Assembly: GCA_029207755.1 (NCBI GenBank) | Contig: JARCOQ010000012.1 | Span: 19,021,740 to 19,085,739, forward strand | Source of the DNA: Chamaea fasciata | Lineage: Eukaryota > Chordata > Aves > Passeriformes > Sylviidae | DNA length: 64,000 nucleotides | Direction of reading: 5' to 3' | In this document: positions 38,301-59,672 of the stretch, in pieces | How positions within the stretch are numbered: the first letter of the stretch is position 1 | Layout: each line of letters opens with the position of its first letter | The notes under the pieces: generated by a model | The model's input: the letters and a program-made list of their open reading frames with translations, nothing else | The model's database searches: none | Told to the model about the DNA's origin: nothing | Made by a program: the position numbers and the translations under genes

Positions 38301-41300
38301 AGCTCTCTCTCGCTGTCCGTGCTGCAGACAACACTGTCTGTGTGACAGAAAACAAAATGTGGGGGAGCAAGAGCAGTTTCTGAAAATAAATCCTGCTCCT
38401 TCTCTCCCCCTTCACTCTCAGAATCAGTCTTAAAGGTGCAGATCTTAATATCTAGCATAAACAGAACAGACAATTGGGGATACAAGCCCCATAGAGTCAC
38501 AGTCTTAAAATCATTAAGAGAAAATTCCTGCTAGAGGTTGCAAGTAAACATTTTGCTTCTAGTTCTTTGGTTTCTGGTGACTTACAATTACTAACAGTGT
38601 TTCAGACTATTGCATGGGACTCAAATTCACCAGACACCTGCTTTATTCCATCAAAAACCCTTTCCTCTAGTAACTTCTCAAAGATTTTTGTGGTTTTAAA
38701 TTACGATGCTGTCTTTTTCAATTTTGAACAAAGTATAATTAGAGTTCTACAATTTTATAAAGGTCAACAAAAATAAACTGCTGAAAAGTCTTCTAAGCAG
38801 ATTCTGCAGCTGACAGCAGCTTTAGCTATAAACAAATTCAATGCTGTCCACAAGTCAGGCACAAGTGGCCAAAAGTCCTCACTGTGACCACCTAAGTTAA
38901 ATATTTTACTAAGAAAATATTTTCAGTAATCATGCTCAACAATTGTTTTTCAGGCAACTTTCATTAAACCTTCTTACCATCATCCCAGTCTCTAGCCAAA
39001 ATCTCTGAGAAATTAAACTCTTAAAAACAGCTCCACTGCACCACCTGGAGCCCGTGAACACTCCAAGTGCTCAGTCACTCAGAAATAGCTGCACCTTTGA
39101 GTAACTCCAGATTTGGCAGCACTGGGTGCACTGTTCTGTTCTTCCTGCACAGCACACCAACATCTAAAGGAGCTTCCAGACAACATCATTTAGATTTAGT
39201 GAGAGTCCCATTTAGATTGTCAGTCAGCATACAGGAAACTACACAATTCCTTCACTTTCACCATGAAACCCAGAGCTGTTCTCACCTTTCTGACATCATC
39301 TGTTCCAAATCAACACACTCTCTCTGCTGATACTCCTTCAGTAGCTTATCTGCATGATCTGTATCAAGGAAACCCATGTAGTCTTGCTCATCCACAACAT
39401 TAATGTAGAAGGGCTGGAACACTGGAGCTGAACCAGCCATTGCCATCACCATTTCTTCACTGGCTGCAGGCTGTGTGTCCCGAGGAGCTGGGCCATCCGT
39501 GTCCTCACTGTCTGCAGGATATGTGTCCTGGGGACCTGGGCCATGGGCAGGCTCAGCCAGGTGGAGCTGCTGGAGCTGGGATGCACACTCCACCTCGCTG
39601 CTCACAGCTTCCTTTAGGCCAAGCAGCTCAAGGGAGGCACATGCAGGAGGCTCTGCTCCATCACAGGCTCCCCAGTCATCCGCATCTTCACACCAATCCT
39701 TCGCAGCAAAGTTCGGTTCTTGTTTCTGAGGGCCAAAGGAAAAAGGGAAGAGTATATTGCCGAGGTCTGTGACCCTGATGGACTTCAAATTCAGCTTCTA
39801 ACAGATGAGAGAACTGAGACCTTAACCTACTGCTCACTGTTACTGCATCTACTCTCCTCACTGTGGTACTTCCCAACACACCCACGTTTACTTCTCACAC
39901 CAGCACAGTTATGGCAAAAACATCTGACACTGGAAAATCAGAGCAAGAATTCACCAGCCCGTTGAGTGGCCCCCGTGCCTCCTGCTGCCATGCCCTGGCT
40001 GTGGCACAGTCCCTGCCAGCTGTGGGGGCAGCTCCAGCTGAAGCAGCTACTGCACTCAATAGGAATTCTGCAGTCAAAAGGCAGAATACAGAAGGAAATA
40101 ATAATAATGTCTCTATCATTTTACCAGAGTAAAAGCCCATTTACCACAGGCCAAGATTTCACACTGCAAATGCGCCAACTGAATAAAGCCTCGAGTTTGG
40201 TGCCCCGCTCCTCTTCCAACCTGCTTTAGCCAACATGCCATTACTCCTCACAAGTATATTAATAATTGAGTCATATTAATTAAAAGGCTCGTGTTATATT
40301 AAAAGAGGTCAATTTAAACTAGAAGACAAAACAGCTTAAAGATCCAAACCTAAACAGTACAGCCCAATCACTTAAAGTTGAAAAAAAAGTTTAGTCAGCT
40401 GAACTAACTAAAGTTTTAAGTGTCAGTTTTGGCCATACAGCTGGATGGCGATCTCCACTTTAAAACCAGCCTGACACAGATCACAGACAGCAGGTTAAAC
40501 AGTGTTTAACTTTCTTATAGTAAACAGCCTATTGCAGCGACAAAAATTCCGTGCCCACGACTTCTCCACACAGCCAGAGACTGTGACTGGAAACCGTCTC
40601 AGAGCGCAGATTCCAGAGGAAGGTCACGGTTATTTCAACCAGCAGATGCAGGGTGTGCAATTCATTCCGCTCAGCCGCGGCTGCGGTTCAGAGCGGCCCC
40701 GCTGCAGCCCCGGCACAGCCCGCGTCGGCAGAACCGCGCCGTACCTGTTCCATTCCGAGACCTCGGGTTTGTTCATCCTGGGCCCGCGAGTACTGGGAGC
40801 GCAGCACCTTCCAGCTTCGGTGTGCCGGGAAAAAGAAACAGAGCGTGAGGGGGACAACTTACCGGCCGCAGGAGTAACGATAATAATGACAACGATGAGC
40901 GATCCTCCCCCGCGCTCACCTGCGGGCGGCTCCCCAGCAGCGCGGCGCGGCGCAGGCGAACACGTGGAGCGCGCGGTGCGCGGGGCTGCGCTCCAGCGGG
41001 CAGTACACCTGCACCAGCAGCAGCAGCGCCCGCCCGCACCGCGCGCACCGCGGCGGGGCCGCGCGCACCGCCGGCACCCAGTCCTGCAACACCGACACCA
41101 CGGCTCAGGCCCGGCCGGGGCCCGCCGCCCGCCCCGCGCCCCGGCCCGGCCCCCGAGCCCCGCCCCGGCCCGGCCCGGCCCGGCCGTACCGCGGTGCCGC
41201 CCAGCTTGTTGGTGGCCCATGCGGGGAGCGGCCCGGCCGGGCCCGGCCCCGCCATGGCGGCGTCGCGCAGCCCCAGCAGCACGGGCGGCCCGCCCGCCAT
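35331..41300 (-). CDS. PDCD2L: PDCD2L, programmed cell death 2-like (7 coding exons, 392 aa)
   Basis: Coding exons from start to stop are 41190-41300, 40920-41083, 40745-40814, 39286-39725, 37619-37732, 35960-36108 and 35331-35461, all in phase (1179 nt). The start encodes MAGGPPVLLGLRDAAMAG, aligning with the human PDCD2L N-terminus. Exon 2 carries the Cys-rich N-terminal block (CARCGRALLLLVQVYCPLE, then HVFACAAPRC). Exons 5-7 carry the PDCD2_C domain, including CPEQILRYSWGGQPLF, CSNCGSSRVFEFQLMP and VYTCERSCWP. The exon 5 acceptor was placed at 37733-37734 because it keeps the frame, whereas the nearer AG gives a stop. Relatives of this family act as chaperones or adaptors in 40S ribosome maturation and cell-cycle control. 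At 392 residues it is longer than human (358), partly through a 48-bp tandem repeat in exon 4. A second in-frame Met (codon 16) is a less likely start. Confidence 0.95.
37859..38515 (+). mobile_element. Probable ERV LTR fragment in PDCD2L intron 4
   Basis: It begins TGTCCTGGTTTAGGGCAAAT, the start typical of a common passerine ERV LTR family. It then has the AGGGGTTCTTCTTG and AAAACTGTTTATTTAAC stretches seen in such LTRs. It lies antisense to PDCD2L. The 3' limit near 38515 is approximate, and no internal retroviral sequence is present. Confidence 0.6.
39454..39549 (-). repeat. PDCD2L: 48-bp tandem repeat inside PDCD2L exon 4
   Basis: Two adjacent units of 48 bp (16 residues) encode AEPAHGPGPQDTYPAD and SEDTDGPAPRDTQPAA. 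The repeat preserves frame and lies in the variable acidic linker between the N-terminal Cys block and the C-terminal domain. Confidence 0.7.
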
Positions 41301-41450
41301 GGCCCCGCCGGCGTGCGCGTGCCCGCCGTGCGCGTGCGCGCCACAGCCGCCTCGCGCGCGCCCGCGGGCCGGGCGTGCCCCTCACGGCAGCTCCGTCCGC
41401 GCTGCCGGGCCGGGGGGTGAGGCGCGGGGCCTTTGCCGGGGGACTCGGGG
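40650..41450 (-). promoter_or_regulatory. PDCD2L: PDCD2L CpG-island promoter
   Basis: Dense CpG sequence covers exons 1-3 and about 150 bp upstream of the start codon. It ends abruptly at about 41450, where the segmentally duplicated esterase unit begins. No TATA box is seen. Confidence 0.65.
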
Positions 41451-42752
41451 AAGTTCTTGCTGAATATTGTCAGTAAATATAGTGCTAAGACTTTCTTCAA
41501 ATATAGGTGCAGCTGGGAATCTATACCAAGTGATCATGAATGCTAAAGCTATGAAAGAAAATGAGGTTTGGAACATAATATAAGAATCTGCTTCTTAAAT
41601 GTAGCCTGTGGACTGTGGGCGTGGTGATATTCCTTTCTCAGCTGTTTGACAGTGTACCAGCCTTTATATTTGGGGTTTAAAATCCACAGATGGACAGAAC
41701 ACTTCCTCTCACACAGTCAGAAAGTGCTTTGTCATCATGGGAGCCTACAAAAACACCTCCCTTCTCCACAGGAGTTATACTTATGGCTTTGCATTCCCAA
41801 ACACAGAGGATTTCTTCTGTCTTGTTAAGATAATGATTTTTGTGAATGGACAAGGACAGACACATTGACACAAAACACACTCACACACTCCAATAATGGA
41901 CATAAGGGCTGTGTGAGACCAGAAGAAGGGAAGGGGTAAGAAATGTGTGACAGAACTAGCGGATGGTCACTGCAATTAGCTGTTCCTAATTGCAACAGCT
42001 GGTGGTTTTCACAAGTTATGGAAGATGCACAAAAGGGGGTGGGCAGGTAGTGCAGGTCACAGTGCTTGGGATGCACAGGTGTGCCAAAGCAAGTGAACCC
42101 AGAGGTGAGGGGGAGACACCTACAAAGGGTCAGCAACACCTGCAGCAGGAGCTCGGGCTGTCCCTGGAGAGCCCCCCTGGGGAGCTGTGGGATGTGGGAG
42201 CCGGGCACCAGTTAAAGGGTAGTCAGAGTGGGGCTGTTGGTCTGTTTGTGGTCAGCAGGAGAGCTCTCCTGGCTTCCCACACTGTTCCTTTGTATCCTGC
42301 TTGCCATGGAAGTTGGCAAAAAAGCCTCTCCAGTCCCTATGTGCCCTGACCCATTGCACAGCTGTGGGAGGCTGGGGGTGCACGCTCTGCATGTCAGATC
42401 TTCTCTCTGGTGGTGCTGAGCCAACAACATGCAGGGAACACCACCGGCCTTTGCTCCCCCCTCTGCCTCCGTGGGCGTCTGTCCTGCCAGCGCTGCGTCC
42501 TCCCTCCAGCCACTGGACTGGGAATTTGCCAGGGAGGGTCGAAGGACACACAGGCACAGCCCACAAGAGCTTGTGGAAGAGCCTTAAGCCTCAGCTCCTG
42601 CACAGAAACCTGAAAGATTCCTACCTGAAAGCATTTAGGAGGAAGAAAGAACCTGGGCACATTTCTGGCTTCCGGGGTGTGACTTTACCTCTCGGAATTA
42701 GCCTCTGCCAGGTAAGTGAAAGAAAAGGAAGTTCCAAAAAATCAAAGCAACA

Positions 42753-42758
42753 TTTATT
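42753..42758 (-). terminator. Candidate poly(A) signal of carboxylesterase copy A
   Basis: AATAAA on the gene strand lies about 500 nt after the stop codon at 43259. The same signal is conserved in copy B at 59126-59131. Confidence 0.5.
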
Positions 42759-43258
42759 TATAACAATTCACAGACCAATAAAACAAGTGGAGATTTTCTG
42801 TCCTGTTTTGTGAGATGTCAAGCCCACCTCCCAGCCGTAGTTTGATGGATGCTTTGCTGCCTCCAAGCTATTTCCAGTTGAAGCAGAAAGAGGCTCTAGG
42901 AAGGACAGACAACTGACCATGCTCTTCTGAAAGAAGAGGGGAATAAGCATATAAAATAGTCTGACACTTCCTGTATATTCTAGATAGATAATTTCTTACA
43001 GATTTCAATTCATTTGCCCATTCCCACCTCATGATTCAGTTTTGATATGTGCTGAGGAGGTGCCATGGTCTGTTTGGACCAGGAACGATTGACATTGATT
43101 GATGTATAACAAACATTCTCGTTCCTTTCCTTTCTGAGATTAGAACAGCAGATTATATAACAGTGAATTAGAAGGCGATTCTTACTCTGCATCCTGGCAA
43201 ACTCAGTCTGCATGACTTCCCTTTGGGTTTTAAAAGCAACCTGTACCCTGCAGAGCTC

Positions 43259-52729
<9,471 letters not shown>

Positions 52730-52762
52730 GGTGCCGCTGGCACCGACCCCGCAGGCTGTGCC

Positions 52763-52768
52763 TTTATA
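52763..52768 (-). promoter_or_regulatory. TATA box of carboxylesterase copy A
   Basis: TATAAA reads on the gene strand (plus TTTATA), with its first T 39 bases upstream of the start ATG (52729). A start site about 30 bases downstream of the box would leave a 5' UTR of roughly ten bases. This is inferred from spacing; the surrounding sequence is also GC-rich. Confidence 0.65.
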
Positions 52769-53572
52769 GGCTCGGCCAGGGCCGCCTTACGCAAGGAAAC
52801 ACGGGTGAGGCCAGGGAGTGCCCGGGCTGCGAGCCAGGAGCGGCGCTGCCGGGCTCGGGTCGGGAACGGGGAGCCCTCCTGCCCCTCGGGGCTCCCGCTG
52901 CCTCCCCAGTGCTCCTTTCGGTCCTGCTGCCGGAATGTCGGGCACAGCGGGCTCCCGAGTGCTCTGGAAGCAGCCTTGCGTTCCCGGGAGCGCTGCCCTG
53001 CTGCTGCAGCGCCTCCGGCTGGGACAAGGACCGGAGGGTTCCTCACCCGGCACTGCACAGACCAGCAAAGCTCCTCGATTCTGCTTTATTGCATTGACTT
53101 CGTTTTGGAATTAAGATCTCAGTGTAGGAAACAAAATATAGCCAAGTCCTAACCTATACGCCTGAAAAGTGTACTTTTACTGGTGTGAAAGGTGAGTGAC
53201 TTTTATTCTCATAAAAGGCTATTTTTCTGACCAAAGCAATCCTAGAAAAATCCCAGCTTTTCTTGCTGGGTGCAGGAGACACCTGTCACTCAGTTCTGTG
53301 TGTCCAGGGATGGTTGGTATAGTGTTGCAATACGGTAACAACAATAAAGAGATTAATTAGGAGCTTTTGTAACGTGGGAACAACATTAAAGAGTGACATT
53401 TGGGTGGTAACTATATATCTAATGCCTCTGGAAAATGCAGCGGATTTATTTTGAGTCATTTCACATCCATAAATGAAAGATGATATGAAAAGGAGAGAAT
53501 AGCTGAATAGAGATTGTCTGCTCGCACTAACTACGAGGTTGTGTTGGTTTTACGCAAGTATTGGGCTTCGTC

Positions 53573-53590
53573 TTTTTTTTTTTTTTTTTT
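53573..53590. repeat. Poly(T) run, 18 T
   Basis: An uninterrupted T run is followed by further T-rich sequence, about 100 bp from the CR1 element. Confidence 0.85.
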
Positions 53591-53684
53591 CTATTATTTT
53601 TTCCCCTGACTCAGTAGCCTTTGCTGCAGAGAGGCAGTTTTGCAATTTCAGATCCTGGGCATTCTCTGCAGTCAGAAACAGCAT

Positions 53685-54150
53685 TTCAAAGAATCGTATG
53701 AAATGATCAGAGAATGCTTTGGTTTGGGAGAAACTTCCAAGCTTTACTCATCCCAGCCTGTGCCACCGGCAGGGACACCTTCCACTGTCCCAGGCTGCTC
53801 CAAGCCCCCATGTCCAACCTGGCCCTGGGCACTGCCAGGGATCCAGGGGCAGCCACAGCTTCTCAGGGCACCCTGTGCCAGGGCCTGCCCACCCTTGCAG
53901 GGGGATTTTCTTCTGGATATCTGATTTAAAGCTACTTTCATTGGCTTGAAGCCATTCCCCCTTGACCTGTTGCTACATTCCCTTTGCAAATGCCTCTCTC
54001 CATTTTTCTTGCGGGCTCCCTTGGGGTGCTGCAAGGGGCTCTAAAGTCTCCCCAGAGCCTTTTCTTGTCCAGGCTGAACAACGCAGCTCTTCCAGCCCAT
54101 CTCCACAGGAGAGGTGCTCCGTTTCTACAGATCCATTCCTGCTCACACCT
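53685..54150 (-). mobile_element. CR1 LINE, 3' fragment, upstream of carboxylesterase copy A
   Basis: Read on the minus strand this matches the bird CR1 3' region. On the plus strand one sees GGGACACCTTCCACTGTCCC, CCCCATGTCCAACCTGGCC, GAAGCCATTCCCCCTTGACC, AAGTCTCCCCAGAGCC and CAGGCTGAACAACGC in the order expected for an inverted CR1. The 3' terminal repeat region lies near 53690-53730. It is 5'-truncated and diverged. Confidence 0.85.
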
Positions 54151-56784
54151 CTCTTTACAGCTCAGTGGATTACAAGACCCACAGTCTTTCAAGTAGTTTA
54201 GTACATCTGTTATGCACCTGTTAATCCTGGGTGCTGTGGCTGTGCTTGTGCACTTGGCTGCTAATGCTGCTTGTGTCCTTTACTCCAAATCTTCCTCCGA
54301 GTGTGTGCACTGGTGTGATTTACAGCCCCTGGAGATAAACCCCAGTCAGCTTGAACCTGGCTGCTCGCAGAGCAAACTGTGGGCAGGTAGTGCAGGTGAC
54401 CCCATGCAGTGCAGGCTGTGTCTCCAGCCTTTGCAGTGTTTGTGGTGGCTCCTGAGCTGTGCCCCAGTGCCCTGCACACCCTGCCAGGCTGTGCTGGGGT
54501 GCAGCTGCTGAGGCTGAGGCCACGGCCAGTTCTCGCTGTGCCCTGGCAGATGGGAAATGCTGCAAATCTGAGCTGCTGAGGAAAGGATGAGGACAAAATC
54601 TTCGGTGCAGAATTACAGTGAATTGTGGCTCTGTAGGTGCTCCCTGCCAGACTTTTGCCTTGATTTTCAGAAGAGACACTAAAGGTCAACAAAACTGGTC
54701 TGCGAGTAGAGTGCACTGCTTGAATATGCAGTCTGTACAGTAATGATAGATGTGTGCATTGTCTAATGCAATTATTGGCACAGGGGCCTGGGGTACCAGT
54801 GATGGAGCTGAGAAGAAGTCATCTTTTGATAGCTTAATCAATTATCTGTGTGATGAAGGTTCCTGAGACACCTCAGAAGCACTGCACAGGAGTAAACTCT
54901 ACTCCTGTTTGCCTGCTTGGGTGCTGCTGTAAATTCTCTCACTTCATCTGACCTTGGACTGCTTTGGTTCCTGGCAAGGGAAAATTGTTTCCATGCCAGG
55001 TGGAAATGCAAGAATCCCTCCTTGTGGCTCAGCTCCCACACTGGTGGGCATTCAAGCCTCAGCTCAGTCTTGTCCCACAAGCCAAGGAGGAATCCTTGGC
55101 TGCAAAGCTGAATACCCTGTACTCCACCTGCTGCTCTCTCCTTTTGCTGTAACAAACTTTATTTTCAAAACCAATTTATCTTCTCTCTCCTGATCTTTGC
55201 TGATTTTGCTAAACTCTGTATTTTCCCATTTACTTTCCTTTTATTTCCCCTCTTCATTACTGTTTCAGTTTCCAAGCTTTTCTCTTCAATCTTTGTTCTA
55301 CTCACTACTTGTCTCTCAAGTACTCGCTCAGCAAAAAGTCTGAGCACATATCCTATCCACAGGCCTAGAGAGGCAGCCATTCTGAAAATATTACATGTGC
55401 AAAGCAGTTTCTGCAAACTCTGCTCACCTTACTTACAGTAAGGGAACCAAAAAAGGGATTTTAGATCCCTACAGCCTTGTCTGGAGATACTTTGGTGGAT
55501 CTGCAAGCATGGCCTATATGCTTTGCAAATGTGGACACTCTTACCCCAGTGACACAGACTGGACTTGTAAATCTGAGGACAGTGCTACACACCTGGTGAG
55601 TACAATTCTCAAATCCTGTTTGGCATTAACTTAAAGAGATTTTGCTTCTCAAACAGTGAATTATGCATAAGTTAAAAAATCCTGCCACATGATGACCTTT
55701 GCCTCTTTGCACTTCAGTGAACTGCAACCTGTCCTGATTTCAACTGCTGGAAAAAAAAAAATTGACAAACATTACAGCCCCTGCTGAGGATTCAATGAAA
55801 CTACAGAATATAAAACTTAGAGCTAGAGCCTCTGAAGCTTGGACAGCTTTACCACATGCTAAAGAGACTGTGAATCTCACCTCAGTAGGGCTCTGGGATA
55901 AGACAAGAGCATCACACTGCTTATCTCTACATAGAAATGAGTAAGATCTTCTGAAATTTTCCCCTGTGATTTATTTTTAGTGCTGCCCTGTGCTAGGAAG
56001 TGAATTCAACTGCACTTCTCTGCATACACAGGATGAGCAAGTATTCTGTGCACACCCATACAACACTGCCTGTTTATCTCCCTGTAAAGAATGTGGCACA
56101 GCACCTCAAGGGTTTGTGCAATGAAGATTTAGCAAGACTATTTTGAATTGATATTCCCCTCACACCACACAGGAGGTAAAACAAAGAAGCAAGGCCAGAT
56201 GCTTAGGAGGAAGTTCCTCTTAGCAAAACCACTGTGGTGAAGAGGTCTCACCCTGCTCCTGAGCTCTGCCTGGCCACAGAACTTGGGCAAGGGGATGTAG
56301 AAAATCCCACCCTACTCCTTCCAGTAATTCGGAAAGAAGCAATGGGTAGCTCGTTGCTGTAGGACATTATTAGCCATGAACAATTTAAAATTCTTCCAGA
56401 GATACAGAGGGAAGCTGAAGGGAGGGAGAACTGATGTTCATTGCCCTGCAGGATCTGTGCAGCTGCATCGCTGCAGTGAGGCACCAGTGTGAGCAGGAAT
56501 GTGGCTGGGATAGCAGGAGCAGCCTAGGAGCCAGGTACAGGAGACAAAGACATGGCAGAGAAGTGATTGCCAACGCTGCCAGGAGGAGTCAAGCCTTGAT
56601 CTTGGCAGGCCAAGCACCAGTCAGCCAGAGAGGGCCCTGCAGTGGCCCTGGGACAGACCCAGGGCTGGCACTGAGGCTGTGAGCCAGTGCCAACGGGGAC
56701 AGTGACACTGACCGGTGCCACAGGGGACAGCAGAGACAAGCACCGATTCCAACTAAATTTAAAAGCAGACAAGTGAGGGCAGCC
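54151..56784. other. Spacer between carboxylesterase copies, no gene seen
   Basis: This is single-copy-looking sequence with moderate GC content. A plus-strand ORF at 55395-55634 has a GTGAGT that could serve as a splice donor near 55598, but it resembles no known exon and has no partners. By the tandem layout, a related sequence should lie upstream of copy B beyond the right edge. Confidence 0.5.
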
Positions 56785-56965
56785 AGCCCCGCCCCGCCTC
56801 GGCCCGGCCCGGCCGACCCGCGGTGCTCCTCCTCCTGTTGGCGGCTCAGCCCCAGCCGGGCCTCGGCCGCCGCGCGCCCCCGGCCGGCGTTCCCCTCACG
56901 GAGCTCCGGCCCCGCTCCGGCCCCGCGGGGGAGGCGCGGAGCCTTTGCCGGGGGCTCGGGGCTGG
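56785..56965 (-). pseudogene. PDCD2L: Relic of the PDCD2L exon 1/promoter CpG block
   Basis: This CpG-rich block aligns by eye with 41157-41450, which spans PDCD2L exon 1 and its promoter. Shared landmarks are CGGCCCGGCCCGGCCG followed by CGCGGTGC and TGTTGG, then CCCCTCACGG followed by AGCTCCG, then GAGGCGCGG followed by GCCTTTGCCGGGGG and CTCGGGG. About 110 bp containing the PDCD2L start codon is missing here, so it cannot encode the N-terminus. It marks the edge of the tandem duplication. Chance similarity between GC-rich promoters is the main alternative. Confidence 0.6.
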
Positions 56966-57828
56966 CCCCGAACGGGCCCTTTCCTGCCAGAGTCCCGGCA
57001 CTGATTCTTCCACACTGCTGCGCGGAAAGGGCGCGGGGTGGCAAATCCACGAAGCCAGCAGCACGACTGGCAGAACTTTCCACTCTTTCCACATTTGGCA
57101 AACAAAGGCATTGATGTCTATTGGTTGCAAGGTACGTAGTCCTCTTGTTAGTTAGTATAATCTTTTCTATTGGATAAAGAGGCTCTCTCTTCTCATGCTA
57201 TTACTGCCATGCTCTATCTCTCTCCTCCTCTGGCTCGGTGGTTTCCCGTGTGGGTGCTCCATCACTTGGTGGTCCTGATCAGCCCCTGCCGGAATTCCCC
57301 TTTACCCGGACGGAGGTGACTCCACACAGTTGCTGAATTGCCTTTATTTGTTTCTTCCTTGTCTTGGGGGTTCTGCCAAATGTCCTCGTGGCCCGTGAAT
57401 TCTGCATTCCTCGTGTATCAGTGGAAATCCTTCTCCCCGAGCTTTGTCAACCTCCCCCAAGGCTGAGATCAGTGGAACCTGTCCAGCCCCAAACCTTAAC
57501 AAGGCAATTCTGCTGACCAGGAGTTTGTGTTTCTAACAGCTGGACATCACTTGGAGCTTGTTGGTTGCTCTGTTTCACCGATTAAATCTCCCTCCCTGTT
57601 CATTAGGCTTGAAAGTTACAAAGATCAAACAGCAAAGAACATCCTATCTTACTAAACATTTCATACTTCACACCGAGCAACAAGATGATCTGAGAAGCGG
57701 GACTGGCACAGAACAAACATACTTGGTGACCACCTTGGAAAGGCAATTATGGTAATTATAGATAATTAATACACCTTAAGAAAAGATTAAGGCTTTTAGT
57801 GACAGAATGTGAAAAACAGAATAGCAGC
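56966..57828. other. Sequence present only at the copy B junction
   Basis: Between the PDCD2L-like relic and the resumption of homology at 57829 there are about 860 bases with no counterpart at 41450. Either copy A lost them or copy B gained them. I recognise no mobile element. A plus-strand sequence at about 57125-57138 (GCAAG then GTACGTAG) resembles a splice donor. Confidence 0.55.
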
Positions 57829-59125
57829 AGTTCTTGCTGAACATTATCAGTAAGTATATTGCGAAGACTTTCTTCAAATATAGGTGCAGCTGGGAATCTA
57901 TACCAAGTGATCATGAATACTAAAGCTATGAAAGAAAATGAGGTTTGGAACATAAGAATCTGCTGCTTAGATGTAGCCTGTGGACTGTGGGCGTGGTGAT
58001 ATTTCTTTCTCAGCTGTTTGACAGTGTACCAGCCTTTATATTTGGGGTTTAAAATCCACAGATGGACAGAACACTTCCTCTCACACGGTCAGAAAGTGCT
58101 TTGTCATCATGGGAGCCTACTAAAACACCTCCCTTCTCCACAGGAGTTATACTTATGGCTTTGCATTCCCAAACACAGAGGATTTCTTCTGTCTTGTTAA
58201 GATAATGATTTTTGTGAATGGACAAGGACAGACACATTGACACAAAACACACTCACACACTCCAATAATGGACATAAGGGCTGTGTGAGACCAGAAGAAG
58301 GGAAGGGGTAAGAAATGTGTGACAGAACTAGCAGGATGGTCGCTGCAATTAGCTGTTCCTAATTGCAACAGCTGGTGGTTTTCACAAGTTATGGAAGATG
58401 CACAAAAGGGGGTGGGCAGGTAGTACAGGTCACAGTGCTTGGGATGCACAGGTGTGCCAAAGCAAGTGAACCCAGAGGTGAGGGGGAGACACCTACAAAG
58501 GGTCAGCAACACCTGCAGCAGGAGCTCGGGCTGTCCCTGGAGAGCCCCCCTGGGGAGCTGTGGGATGTGGGAGCCGGGCACCAGTTAAAGGGTAGTCAGA
58601 GTGGGGCTGTTGGTCTGTTTGTGGTCAGCAGGAGAGCTCTCCTGGCTTCCCACACTGTTCCTTTGTATCCTGCTTGCCATGGAAGTTGGCAAAAAAGCCT
58701 CTCCAGTCCCTGTGCGCCCTGACCCATTGCACAGCTGTGGGAGGCTGGGGGTGCACGCTCTGCATGTCAGATCTTCTCTCTGGTGGTGCTGAGCCAACAA
58801 CATGCAGGGAACACCACCGGCCTTTGCTCCCCCCTCTGCCTCCGTGGGCGTCTGTCCTGCCAGCGCTGCGTCCTCCCTCCAGCCACTGGACTGGGAATTT
58901 GCCAGGGAGGGTCGAAGGACACACAGGCACAGCCCACAAGAGCTTGTGGAAGAGCCTTAAGCCTCAGCTCCTGCACAGAAACCTGAAAGATTCCTACCTG
59001 AAAGCATTTAGGAGGAAGAAAGAACCTGGGCACATTTCTGGCTTCCGGGGTGTGACTTTACCTCTCGGAATTAGCCTCTGCCAGGTAAGTGAAAGAAAAG
59101 GAAGTTCAAAAAAATCAAAGCAGCA

Positions 59126-59131
59126 TTTATT
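59126..59131 (-). terminator. Candidate poly(A) signal of carboxylesterase copy B
   Basis: AATAAA on the gene strand lies about 540 nt after the stop codon, at the position matching the signal of copy A. Confidence 0.5.
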
Positions 59132-59672
59132 TATAACAATTCACAGACCAATAAAACAAGTGGAGATTTTCTGTCCTGTTTTGTGAGATGTCAAGCCCAC
59201 CTCCCAGCCGTAGTTTGATGGATGCTTTGCTGCCTCCAAGCTATTTCCAGTTGAAGCAGAAAGAGGCTCTAGGAAGGACAGACAACTGACCATGCTCTTC
59301 TGAAAGAAGAGTGGAATAAGCATATAAAATAGTCTGACACTTCCTGTGTATTCTAGATAGAGAATTTCTTACAGATTTCAATTCATTTGCTCATTCCCGC
59401 CTCATGATTCAGTTTTGATATGCACTGAGGAGGTGCCATGGTCTGTTTGGACCAGGAACGATTGTGAGGTATTTTTCTACTGGCTTCATTATGCAATGAT
59501 TTTTAGTCTGACAGACATTCTGAATGCCCCTCGTTTCTCTCATTTCACTGTGATTAAGACAGCTGATTACACCACAGTGAGTTAGAAGGCGATTCTTACT
59601 CTGCATCCTGGCAAACTCAGTCTGCATGACTTCCCTTTGGGTTTTAAAAGCAACCTGTACCCTGCAGAGCTC

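Noticed and set aside
42301..42813. Plus-strand ORF of 170 aa, repeated identically at 58674-59186
   Set aside because: It is conserved only because the whole segment was recently duplicated. The sequence resembles no protein and overlaps the esterase 3' end region.
55395..55634. Plus-strand ORF with a GTGAGT that could act as a splice donor near 55598
   Set aside because: No recognisable domain and no convincing neighbouring exons.
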